A DNA stretch of 64,000 bases from Pelecanus crispus. Its lineage: Eukaryota; Chordata; Aves; Pelecaniformes; Pelecanidae. The stretch covers positions 5,545,897 to 5,609,896 of the forward strand of contig NC_134652.1 in assembly GCF_030463565.1 (NCBI RefSeq). Direction: 5' to 3'. Shown here piece by piece: positions 1 through 12,300 of the stretch (the first letter of the stretch is position 1; each line of letters begins with the position of its first letter). The notes beneath the pieces are model-generated. The model was not told where the DNA came from and did not search any database. It saw only the letters and a program-made list of their open reading frames with translations. A program made the translations under genes and the position numbers.

Positions 1-3000
1 CATGATTTATATAAATACTTTTGCAGCTGTATTGTATTTTATTTTTATCCTTTGCATTTTATTGGCACAAAACTACTTGTGCATTTGCAGTGCTCCCATG
101 CGTATTTACCTATTTACTCCATGATTATTTATTGAAAGCTATCTCATGCTCAGTTACTTTTCCACTTTCTTTTGCTTTAAACATTAAACAGATGCCGTAT
201 ATTTTCAAATAATTTAAACACAAATCTTGATGAGTGAATTTGCTCCTTCTGCTGCGTCAGTGACTTCTTTTTCCTCCCTGTTCCTTTTTTCCTGTACTGT
301 ACAGTTCTCTCTGTGCTAGAAAATCACTCGCCAATTAGAAAGCCTCGGGATCTCAAAGGAGGCCATGTGATTTCAAATATTTGTATTAGCAAACAAAAAA
401 AAAATTCTTTATATCTCTCTCTTCCTCCCCTTGCCTTCCCTGTTCCTCTCCCCTCTTGCTAGAGAGAGGTCACTTTGCAATTTCAGATCATTCTCCAAAC
501 GGCTTCATTTCTCGTACCCCTGGTTGAAAAGCCAGTTACTGCTCTTTGGCTTTTCCAGACTGGTAAAAGAGATTAATGACCGATGCACCGAGTACGCCCC
601 TTCCTACAGCAAGAGTTTTGCCTGAGTGAGAAGCAAAGGTGAGGGCATGTCGTACATTCACGAGGTTATTCGTGAAACTCCTTCAAAGGAAACATCTGTG
701 AATTCCTTCTTTCGCCCAAGAACGCTGAATTACTGGAGTGACTGACGGTCAGCAGCAAATAGTTACCGAATGCAATTAGCAGTCGTCCTCAGACAGCTCC
801 AGGGAGAGGAAGACAGCGAGGAGGGTGCGGGAACTGATTGCAGAGGATCAGAATTATTCAGATAGCGTCAAAATTGTTCAGATAATAGGATGGAAGTGCT
901 ACTGGGACATGGGGTGCCAGTTCTGTTTCCAGAGGAAGACCCAGCTCACACCGCCAGCCTCATGCCTAAAAGGTCACAGCCACAGCTCCTGCCCTGAATC
1001 TCACCTGGGTACGAGACCTTGAGACTAAGTGACAAAGTAGGAAGGCAAAAATTGAAGAAAGGGAATTTTCCAGGGTGCTGCACAGCAAGATAACATTCCT
1101 GAATACAAAACCTTGATTATTAAGCTAACTTTCAAAAAGAAACCAAAACCACCGAAGGCCTGGTACTGTGCCCTTCCCACTGCGCAGTCCGACTCACCTG
1201 TTCTGTACCAGGTTCACCAAGGCAGTGGCAGCACCCAGCAAGTCTTTTGAAAGTCCTTAGGTGCAGTGACAGTTTTGGAGGAGTCTTCCTAAAATATTCC
1301 AGGAGTCTTAAAGGGAACTGGAAACACGCTGCAAGAGAGAGCCTCAAAAGCATCCTTCCCCCCGCCCCACCATTATAATTCCTATAGCCTCAACTCCAGC
1401 TTTGCTGAACATAATCCCATCATCAAAACAACGCAACCTCCCGTTGAAAAAATGTTTTGAAACCCCAGGGATGGTTAAATTGCATCTTGACTTGTTCTCT
1501 GCTGCCGGGAAGGGAGCTCACCCCCCTCTAGCTGGCAGCAAATTTTGAGGCTTGTTGCCTGCGGAGACCCTCCAGCTCCTGGGTCCGGTGGCCAGGACCC
1601 CGGGCTGCCTTCTGCTCCCTGTAAGCAGAAAGAGCCACGCCGGTGGCCTGGTGAGCCCACGGGGTACAGAGCCACCGCGCCGGGATCCCATGTCACCTAT
1701 GGCCAGCTTAGACCCAGGCTGAATGGGGACGTCTGACAGAAGGATCTCTGCCTCCTCTCCGATCTGCCATTCAGATCTACTCGGCAACTGGCTGAAAGCC
1801 ATTATTCCCCTAACTGTTGCTTATTTTTAAGTAATACAGCTGCTCTGCACAATCCGAACCACCTTTTTGATTGTTCATTAGGGACCTGCAATACTCTTGG
1901 TCTATTCCATTTAAACCTGGATTTAACTAACAGTAGTTATGTGCCCCATCACCTCTTCATTATTAGACTGAATTGCTTCCTAAGGACCAAATCATGCAGA
2001 GTCTCGCAGTTTCTGCGAGGCGCCGGGCACCCTCTCTTCTCATCCATTTCACTTAGGCAGCCGCTTTCAATGGGAATTGATGGCAGGCTCGGGCTGGACG
2101 AGTCCTGAGCCGCCGTTCAGATTCTGCATTCAAAATCTTCATTTGTGGCAAACAATGATTCACGTGACTCCGCTTAATGCAAGTTAATGTCTGCATGACC
2201 ATCAAGGAACGAAGGCATAATAAAGGATCAATAATGGCAATGATCTAAGTAACGGTTTTGAAATATTTAACCAGAGGCAACAATTAAGGTTCTTTTAGAT
2301 GTTGCAAACTTAAAGCCCATGGGCTTGAATCCGAGTCAAGTGTTTACCCTTAATGATTGTACGAGTTTCCCTACATGATGCCTCCCCTCGCTCCAGCTCA
2401 GCTACCTACAGAGCCAGCACAGAAACAAACGCTTCAAAAATCACGTGAAATTGCAATGAACTTTTCTCCTTTGCTAGCTTCTTGTCACTTTTAAACAATG
2501 CTAAACTAAGGATTAAATTTATAATTTAACTCACATGACAGCAAGCCATTCAATGATTCCCAAGGAAAGTTTGGATCGAGTGGACTTGCATTTTATAAAG
2601 CATAAAGACCTGCCAGCATTCCTTAGCTGATGGGGGCTGAGAGGTTATTGGGCTTTTTGGTTTTGTTTTTCTGCATTATATTCAGATTTTGGAAGTGAAG
2701 AAGAATATTTGCTTGCTGGTAGCCTGAATTCCACTAGAGATACAAATCTCTGTCTCTTTGAGAATGATAAAAGACGTCAGGCAGGGTATTGTATACCATC
2801 TTGCATTAAGAAAAACTCGGAGGTTTAAGGCCATCTGTATTTAAATCCAAGGACAGATGAGACATTTAAATTTTAGTAGCACTCAGTTATATACCTGACA
2901 TAGAGAAATGGCTGCAATCCTTTTTACCAGGCTGGAGAATAGGCATTAAATGACAAAATATTAGTCAGGCCATAGATCCACGAAACCTATAAGTTCTGCA

Positions 3001-5537
3001 GCAGCTTCATTAAATCTGTTTTTTATCAGAGGGGAGAGAAGGGTCTGGTATAACATTGCCAGCATTTGAGGCATTGGGCTTTTAGAGGATCGCTGCCAGA
3101 TACTTCATCCATCTGTCTATTTTCATATTTATTGTTTTACCAATCACTTTATTCATCCATCTGTTCATCTGTGTAAACCCATTTTTTTAAATTTTAATTT
3201 TTATTTATAGACTGACCTTAATAAACTCTCCTCAAGTACCGCGTGTTTATCACTGTCATGGATGAAAACGTTATTAATGACAGGAGGGCTGAGCAGGGAA
3301 GACGACTGCCCTTTAAATTCCTTTTCAGCTGACTGGACCGCAGCAACTCAGCTGGGTGGAGGTGGCTGGATCGATAAGGTCGGAGTTCAGTCACTGGTCC
3401 CATCTCCTCCATCATCCCCATCACTGCCAGCTAACGATGCCTGCAGGTGGAGCGGGCGCACTTGACTACGCTTATGAATTGCCTCCCTCCGTAGCGAAGG
3501 CTTTTCCGCCCCGTAGGAAAAGCTGTGGGTAGCTCGGGATATTTATTTTGCAATGTATACAAGGGAAGACACGGACGTCAATACAAGAAAAGCAGCCCGG
3601 TGCGTTTAGAGTAAATCTCGCCGGCTCGTAGCGCGGCGCTGGCACTGTGGGTTTCAGCTCTTCCAGGGAAATTCTGATTAAACATAAATAAGGCATGCGC
3701 CGGTCGGTAGACGCCTTCCCCAGTCGCAGGAAGGAACGAGAGGTGAGTTAGTTTTCAGCACATGCTCGCTAGCGCTGTACTTCCAATCCAACTACTTAAA
3801 CTGCCTTAACTGCCAGGAATCCGGGGCCGATAACCGCGGCGTCGCCCATGCCTCTGTATTTGCCGGCAACGGCCAGGGCTTCGACACCTGCACCTGGTTT
3901 GGGCAGCAACAGCCGTATTTCTTTTCGCAGCAGCATAACTCGTAATGCAGTTCAGAAAATGATATTTATTACTACTAATCATGTCCTTATTTGATCTCCA
4001 ACAGCAATATGGATGATTGCTACACTGAAAATAGAAGGTGGTAAGAGTATCTCGAAGTACCTCAAAATTATACACGTACAGATTAAGAGTGTTTCGAATT
4101 TACGATAGGTAATAGTCACGAGGTGGCTATAAATGCTTTACGAGTTCACTTAGTTGACATAAGGTCTAACCTTGCCGCAAAAATACATTTTTATTCTGCT
4201 GACTTAAAGCGGGTTTGACAAATAGTCTCCGGGATAACTCAACCCTCACGTTTTATCTTTGGTTGGCCTAGGTACCGTTCGCGACAGAGTTTTGCCATGA
4301 AAGATGTAGCTGTGAGGATGGGGACATTCCCCTCATGGCTTCATCTCATCTCCCGGCTCATGAGAAGCCTTGGATTCCTGCCTGGGATTCTATTTTGACA
4401 TCAGAGGTGTAAATCAAGTCATAAACATATTTAAACTAATGTTGTTGAAAATCCGTAACTCTGACAGCGAAATGAGCAACAAAAAGCGCATATAATATTT
4501 GGTGACATGTAATTTTAACTTCATCCAGTCTCTTTGCTTTTGAGCCATTGTTACCTGCAGGATAAGGCAATAAAATAAGGATGTACAAGAATGTGTCAAA
4601 TGTAGGGCTTCCCTAAATTACACTCTGAGGCACAGATTAATACATTTAATACATTCCAGTCATGAGTGAAGTACTTATAGCAGAACAACTGCTCCTTCAG
4701 TGATATCATTCACTGGAATGAACTACAGCTAACAGTGACAAGCTGGAAAAATGCCCCCACTTTTCAAACTGTACAAATGGCATTTGGACACAGTAACTCA
4801 AAACTGGACACTTCATTTCAAGTTTAAAGCTAGTGGTCCAGTCAAAAGCTATTACTCCATCTTCTTTATTTGTAGTCCATGCTTTTGTGCTCTTTAAGAA
4901 TCAAATAAATACTGGTGTAATGGTTAGCAACTGCCAGTTCAACGAAAAATACTGCTAAATTCACCAATAAGTCTTTTTTCTACACACACAAATTTATGAC
5001 ATAAGAACTGAACCCATTCCTGTTACAATGTCTGGATAGTTTTTTAATGCAGAGGGAGACTCACTTTAGTGATAAGAGTTTAAACCTCAACTACTTTTTC
5101 CTTCTTTCTGGATCATACATCTAGATAGAGAAGAGCGTGAAATAAACGACCGGTGCGTGTAGGCCAAGGTGCACCGAGCTGGCCCGTTCTCAGCTCCATC
5201 AATCCGGCGGAGGCAAGCGATCTCGGTGGCTCTGCGGCCTCTTGCACCAAATACTCTTCTCCCTTTTGCATTTGCAGTGAGATTATTTAAAAGCAAAGAG
5301 ATTATTTGCACTGAGATCGTTTAAAAGCGGAGGTGAGATCTGCCCCGCTCCTCTATTTTAAGAACTCGATGGAGAATGGAAGGAGACTGATCCAAGCTCA
5401 CCAGATGCCTCCTCCTTGTCACTTCTGCACAGCCCTCTTTGGCCCACTGTTTGCAAGTCCCTCTCCCTCGAAGGGACATCCCGAGCCTCCCGCCCTGCCC
5501 CATCACTGGCGGTATGATAGATCCCAGTTTGTGATCA
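1..5537. other. Gene-free region, left part
   Basis: No supported exon, RNA gene or recognisable repeat. Two moderately GC-rich patches (about 1480-1720 and 3440-3900) hold short chance ORFs. The 1960-2560 block is rich in homeodomain, forkhead and E-box-like motifs and is listed separately as a candidate element. By synteny this side faces HMX3/HMX2, which are not in the window. Confidence 0.5.
1960..2560. promoter_or_regulatory. Candidate distal regulatory element
   Basis: Motifs seen: TCACGTGAC E-box at about 2160-2168; CAATTAA at 2281-2287 and CAAGTG at 2337-2342 (both resembling reported HMX/NKX sites); an overlapping forkhead-type TGTTTAC at 2341-2347; TAATGATT near 2351; and a 7-3-7 hairpin CTCGCAG/CTGCGAG at 2003-2019. 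The enhancer role is inference from motif density and position on the HMX side of ACADSB; conservation could not be tested. Confidence 0.25.
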
Positions 5538-6087
5538 CGTCCTGGTTTAACGTGGCAGGCGGCCGAACACCACGCAGCCGTTCGCTCACTCCCCGCCAGC
5601 GGGATGGGGGAGAGAAGTGGAAAAAAGGCAAAACTCGTGGGTTGAGGTAAAGACAATTTAATACAACAGAAAAGGAAGGGAGAATAATAATAATGATAAA
5701 AGAATATACAAAACAAGCGATGCGCAATGCAACTGCTCACCACCCACTGACCGATGCCCAGGCAGTCCCCGAGCAGCAATCGCTGCCCGCCAGCCAACTC
5801 CCCCAGTTTCTATACTGGGCGTGACGCCGTATGGTATGGAATAGCCCTTGGGCAGGTTGGGCCAGCTGGCCTGGCTGTGCCCCCTCCCAGCTTCTCGTGC
5901 ACCCCCAGCCTCCTCGCTGGCAGGGCAGTATGAGAACCTGAAAAGCCCTTGGCTTAGCGTAAGCACTGCCCAGCAACAGCTAAACCATCAGCGTGTTATC
6001 AACATTATTCTCATCCAAAATCCAAACTGCAGCACTATACCAGCTACTAGGAAGAAAATTAACCCTGTCTCAGCCGAAACCAGGACA
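5538..6087 (-). mobile_element. Solo LTR of an avian ERVL-like endogenous retrovirus
   Basis: About 550 bp. In the minus-strand sense it begins TGTCCTGGTTTCGGCTGAGA and ends GTTAAACCAGGACG (terminal CA changed to CG), matching a widespread avian LTR type known from established repeat families. Inside are a TATA-like stretch in the CCCAGTATAGAAACTGGGG block and an ATTAAA near the 3' part. Flanks GATCA (5533-5537) and GATGA (6088-6092) fit a 5-bp target duplication with one mismatch. No internal viral genes remain. Several ORFs of up to about 158 codons crossing it are chance frames. Confidence 0.85.
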
Positions 6088-6306
6088 GATGAGCACAGAC
6101 GTCCTGCTACCACGTGTACCTCTGCAAAGGGAGGGAGCAGTGGTACCCTTTGAGGAGGAGGACTTTGTGCAGAAACAAGAGGCTGCCCAGGGAACGGGGC
6201 CGGTTGCCTTCCAGTCAGTGCAGCACCATGCTATTTTTTACTTTCATTAAAAATAATCCAGCCACCAAGCCAGGAAACATGAAATTGCTACTCTACCCTG
6301 AATTGG

Positions 6307-6396
6307 TTTAGTGGTGGACTTGGTAATGTTAGGTGAATGGTTGGAGTGGATGATCTTAAAGGTCTTTTCCAACCTAAATGATTCTATGATTCTATG
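6307..6396 (+). mobile_element. CR1 LINE 3'-end fragment
   Basis: Sense-strand CR1 tail: GGTTGGAGTGGATGATCTT, AAGGTCTTTTCCAACC and the terminal ATGATTCTATGATTCTATG repeats. It is strongly 5'-truncated and non-coding, about 220 bp right of the solo LTR. Confidence 0.88.
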
Positions 6397-9300
6397 CGGA
6401 GGCTTCGGGACTTGAGTTGTCAAGTTCCTGCTTTGATCTGCCTATACAAAATAACCAATGCTGGCAGGGACAAGGCTTGAGCTCCTCTGTAGCAATCAGC
6501 ACATGCATCATCCCCCAAGAGAAATCTCTCCTGCGTCCCCACACGACTACCGCACTCGGGGCTATGAAGGCATCTGTGAATTAATGCTTATTCCAGACAA
6601 TGCCTATGCTAAAAAAAATGCATTATTAGGTGCCACATCACACCTGGAAGAATGCTTATGGATCTGGGGGTTAAGCTAGTAATTGTGCTGAACTTCTGAA
6701 ATTGGCTGATGTGAGACGTAAGCGGGGATGGTGTGATGAAGGGATAAATATTCATGCTGTCCAAGTGCCACATCTTCTCTCCAGCCAGCCTTTTTACAGC
6801 GTGCTGCATTAAATGCTACAGTAAACCAAAAACCTAACACCTGCTGCAGGGAACAATGGATTACTTTCTAAAAGGAGAAAAAAATCACAGCCTAACACTT
6901 CTTCAGAAAAGTACACAAATATGTTTCCCCAAAGTCGTGAGGTTACTTTCAACTTGTTTTGGGGAAGACAAGGAACTAAACCACAACTAATTATGGAATT
7001 TCTAAATATATTTGATCTGTTCTCCAGCTTCCCTGGGTAGTGATTATAATCCTGTTCCTTTTTGTCACTGATATTTGCAGCTAGAAGCCTTAAAAATATG
7101 GGGTTGTTCTCAAGTTTCGTTTCCACCTGTGCAGGCTCTGCAGTGGTCCCATCATCAGAAGACCCATGGTATCTGAAACACTCAAGAAAAAGTGTCTGCA
7201 AGCAGAAATGATTTTAATTTCCACAGAAAGGACTTACATTTTCTTTTATTCAGTTTCTTAAAGATACTGACACTGAGATGAACAAGGATTTTATGATGTT
7301 CTAAGTAATTTCATTTGGTGTCATAATTACATCTTGATTAATTCTATCCACATGGAAAATGATGAAGGTTTTTTTGGGTGGGTTTTTTTTTTTTTTTTCC
7401 TTCTTATCCGCAGGGTACATTTTAAAGATTTTGTATTAACTGCAAGTAGTGCGAGTTGGGAAGAACTGTGACAGTCTGCAAACAAAGCACCTTTAGAAAC
7501 TGAGAAGGGATAAATGACAGGTATAACAGGGGCAGGATTGTCCCCCTGATCTCTGCATTGACATTATGAGAATACAAAGACCCTGGAAGCTATTGTGCAG
7601 AAAAAAGTAGGCTGCTAATACACATACCTCTGCCACCTCACTTCTTCCACCGCTGGCACCGAACACAACGCGTCTGTTATTATCTTTCCTTCGCAGAGAG
7701 AAGCTCCTTACGATTTGCTGCGTGTTGAATGAGCCGTCAGAGCTCAGCAGCCCCAGCCCCGCAACACCCCGCGGGACACGTGCCCCACGCGTGGTTAACG
7801 CTTCTGAAACGACAGGCTGGAGGACTGGGGCTCTTGTAGGTTTTCCAGAATCATTTAAGATTATTTTAATCCTTTGACCTTGGCCAGTTGACACCACTTT
7901 TTGACGTTTAGCTGATGTTCTAAAAAAGTCAAATTTGAATTTCCTAAGCATACAGACTTGTGAGTTGTTCTCCTGAGTTTGTAGCCGCAAAGAGAAGTGT
8001 GAGAAACCACGCAGGGCTGCAGGAGGTAGCTTCCACCTGCCCATGCAAGTTTGCTGCAGTGCAGCTCCAACAGTGCTGAATTCCCCAGCACTGGCAAAGT
8101 CTGCCCTTACTGGAAGCTCTCACAACTTGTTCCTGGAAGTTTCCACGTGGCCTTCATCCCCTAGCGATAAGAGAACAAGAGACCGCAGGACCCTGCGGGA
8201 TGAGTCCCACGGAAGAGGAAGGGCTGTGGATACTCAGAAAAATCCTCACAATTAATATTCATTTGAAAAATAGAATTGGCATCTCTTTTCCTTTCCCTCC
8301 CTGCCATTCTCTCTTGAGAAATAGCTTCACAGTGAGGAACCTATTATTGGCCAGTGCACATCATTAATTTTAGAATCATTTCTCTTCTGCTGCATCTTAT
8401 GGTCCTGCGTTACACTGCATAATATTGTCATCCTGGCATAGGAAGCATCGCCTATTTCAAGCATAACACTACAGGCCAGAGTTAATCAGTCTAAAAGAGA
8501 CCTAAACTAGACATCACAGAGCAGTGCAGGGGTGGAGCTGACATACAGATATGCAGTCGTGAAAATACATCGCTGATGAAGGGGCGTTGCTTTATGTAAA
8601 GGGACGAGGAGCGCAGGCAATAGCTCTGGAGCTTGGAGATTTCTCATCGGTGTCTTGCTTAGAAATCCAAATTTCAAGAGTATGAACCAACCCTATTAAG
8701 GGTTGTAGTTTAAAACTATAGGGAGACCTCAACACCTTATATCTTTGACAGGCTTATGACAGAGAATACATTTAGTTTTAACCGTGTCAGCACCAGTGAG
8801 TCCATGAAGAGACTTCCCTGTTGATTGACTGCACAGTGGCTTTGGCCGCTGGAAGACTTCACAGATGCTCATGTCTATGGCCTAGCCAGGCAGAGCTCGT
8901 GGTGGCAGAGGGGAGACCATTCCAAACACCTTCCTCCAAAAAGCTGAAGCCCAGACTAACTGAAGCAAGGCCTGCAGCATGTATTACATGCAAAGGGGCT
9001 TTGGATTCAGCCCAACAGAGAACAGAGCTGAGCAGACACCACCGCTCACTACAGCTGCAGGACCAGTTCTTACGCGACTGATTGGACTTTTCTCGCAGGA
9101 ACAAAGCGTTTTCGCCAGAGCAAGCGAGAGGATGCAGGGCTAGGGATGCTTTTTTACCAGTACACTGCTTCTGCTCATGAATTTTTCTTAAAAATAATCT
9201 AGACATGTGTTTGCATTAGTCCACATCCAATCCTGTAAACACTTTGAAGCAGAACTTTCTGTTTGTTTGTTTTGCTTCTACCCAGATAACTGGGGTTTAT

Positions 9301-12300
9301 ATGCATCTTGTACAACGGGCCACAGCTAGGGATCCTAGATCAATACAAATAAGAATGAAAAATAACACTATGTTCTAAATTGCCATGACTAATTCCTTGC
9401 CTTAGTAATACAAAAACCAATTCAATCCATATTGCAGGATTTTATGAGCAGCCAAGTACTAATTCAAAATTTTGCTAATGTCTGCCCGCTTTTCCATGGA
9501 ACGATAGCAAAATATATTCCCAATTCTGAATTTGACTGATTAAATCCTGTTGACAAAATCGTTTGTTTTAAGAATTAAATGGAATTATTTTCTGAAGAAC
9601 TCTCCTCAAGGTGCACACATGGGAAGCAGCCCTCAAATATGTTATTCTTGGAAAACCCAACGTGATGTTAGGAGACCCGATACTCCTGCCGCAGCGCCTG
9701 TGCAGAATACGGAGCATGGAGTAAACTGACAAAATAATTGGATTATACATGCACAATTGAGACTTTCAGTTACTGGGTGCTTTCTTGCTCCTAGTTTCCA
9801 CAGAAAAGTCGTTTTTTGTTCCTTAAGTCCTTGTACTGCTTATTTACATATGAAAAGGTAACTTTATAAAAGAGCTTTCCTATTTTACTACATCTAATAG
9901 TTAATAATTTAAATCTGTAGCCATTACCATCATATAGATTGACACAAATGGCATATGGATCATTCTGGGGATGAGGGTTAGTTTCTTTTAAGAGAGAATT
10001 GTTTTAGTTTTTGCAGGAAATTAATCAGGGGAATGGGCTTTGTGGAGCATGGAGGAAATCTAATCTGTTCTTTGTTCAAATTTGCCTTGCTCCAATTCCT
10101 AGCAATTGTAGACAACATGCTCTTTTGTTCAGGAGCCACTTGTTACATGCATAATTAGAGACTGCAGTAGCTGTGTTTAAAGAAAAACTGTTTTCCAATG
10201 TAATGTGTGATCTTGATAATAGTATTTTCATCAAAGGTAGCAATTACATTCATTAAGCTGGGACTGGCAAGGCGGCAAGGAAATTAAGTGGAAGGTGAAT
10301 AAAAAGCTCCCCGTTTCTTTTTAAAATCTCTGTCTCTTTATAAGTTGAAATGCACCATGTTGAGCTGCAAACTGGAAAATACATACTGAACATAAAAAAA
10401 GAAAGAAAGAAAAAAATAAAGTCCTCCTTAACCTTTCTGAATAATGATCCAGAAGATATCCTAGGGACACCTACTATAGATGCACTTTTCAAATTAAAGG
10501 GCTTTATTCTACATTAATTTCTTATGCAAGTTTTAAACGAGCTCAACATATGATTCAGGTCTTTAAAGGCTCCAGGGCTCTCTAGGATTAATTCACTGTT
10601 CTTTTCACACATAAATTAATTGTTTTGTGTTCTCAAAACCAGCAAACAGCACATAAATCAACCAGTTTAGAAAAGACGCAAGGCTGGTACCTTTTGCAAA
10701 TCACTGAAGTTCGCTATTTACACTTCATTATTATAATATGTAACTTTTAAAGGAAAAGCTGGGAAAGCAGGACATATGTTGTTAATTCTAAGCAGATTTC
10801 TTGAGTGCATAACTCATTTTAGCAATTTGATTCCTTGAAGGACAAAAGTTGTGGAGCACCGAAAAGCCATTCTCCCAGCACTCATAATTGTATTTTTTCC
10901 CAGTTAATAATTCAATTACACATCACTAATGTATTTGCAAACATTCCCACATAAAAATAGCTAGGTTCTCCCCCCTCCCTTTTTGTGCCTTAAGCCTTGT
11001 AAGAGTGAGATTTGTAGATAGAAAAATGTAAAAATCTACAGACGTGAGCCCCGGAGTCCCGGGAGGGCTGTGCCCAGCCTGCGGGCTCCCCCAGGCACTC
11101 CTGCTGAGCGCAAACACAGGAATCTCATTTTTTAACTCCAAATTGTAGTCCTGCTTTTTTTTCCAGGCACTGTATCGCGGGCTGAAAAGCTGGGGGAAGC
11201 AGGTCCATCCCCTCGTACCTTTGCCCTGTGCGGACGGCCAGGGCAGCACACCGCTGCAGAGAAGTCACTATTCCAGATGAGGGCTGAGCCCTAATTTTGC
11301 ACAGAGGCAAAATATCCCACTTCAGGGATGTCAGCAAGCATCAACCAAAGCAGACGACACTTGAAGCAAGCGGGGCAAGTTTAATGTACAAGCACTTACA
11401 GTGGGACAGGTACCGAGAAGCAGGCGATAGCAGGTACCGTGCTCCCTCCTGAACAGGGATGTCCTGGCACGCTCTCATCTCGAGGCAAGAGAGAAAAATG
11501 AAGTCAGAACCTGGCTATCCATATCTCCAAAAATAACCGTTTCTCCCCCTGCCCTTCCCAGAAATAGAATATGAAACCACAGCATCTTGGCCAAATTGGA
11601 ATTTGCATAGTTCTGCGAAGCATTTCCTTCAGTTAGGAATGATTTAATTATTCTTCACTTCCTCTTCTAGAAATCATTCCTGGATAATGAGGTTAGCATA
11701 GAGCAGATATGTTTCAGTCAAGAAATAGATGTAATTCAGTGCCAGAAGGCTTTTACAGTTAAAAAAAAAAAAAAAAAAAAAGATTTTTGGACACTTCCAA
11801 ATAGAAGCAGCAGTATAGAGAAGGTTGACCATTATATTGCAATAGTCTGAGACACCAGATCATCGGGTGCTTTAACCCAGTGCTGTGTCAGCCTGCTGAA
11901 GAATTAGAGGACAACCACAACTCTCTTGTTACCTTTGTGGAAGAATCTGGGCCACAAGGCACATTCTAAATAATTATTAAATAATGACAAGCTATATTAC
12001 CTCCAGAGAATTGTTTATCTCTGCAAATTGAATCACTGAAGTCAAAGCACAGTAGAGCTAAAATACTTTCTCGTATAAAATGGAAGACCTACTGCTGCAC
12101 CTGACTTTGGACCTTGGAAACTGTGGATCCTGCACGGCAGTCAAATATATTTTATGACAAATAGATTGCTGAATCTAGCCTCTATTATTCAAGCAACAAT
12201 CAAAACACCCTGCCATATCAACCAAATGTAGACATTGCTGCAATTAAACTGAGAAAATTACTTTCTCTGTAAAGCTTGGTTGGACAAACATTGAGAAGAC

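Noticed and set aside
1475-1802. Overlapping short ORFs in a GC-rich patch on both strands
   Set aside because: Pro/Gly/Ser-rich, no splice signals fitting a gene, no recognisable similarity.
5321-5797. 158-codon minus ORF overlapping the LTR, and other ORFs up to 6250
   Set aside because: They cross the LTR boundary and show no viral or cellular domain; chance frames in LTR sequence.
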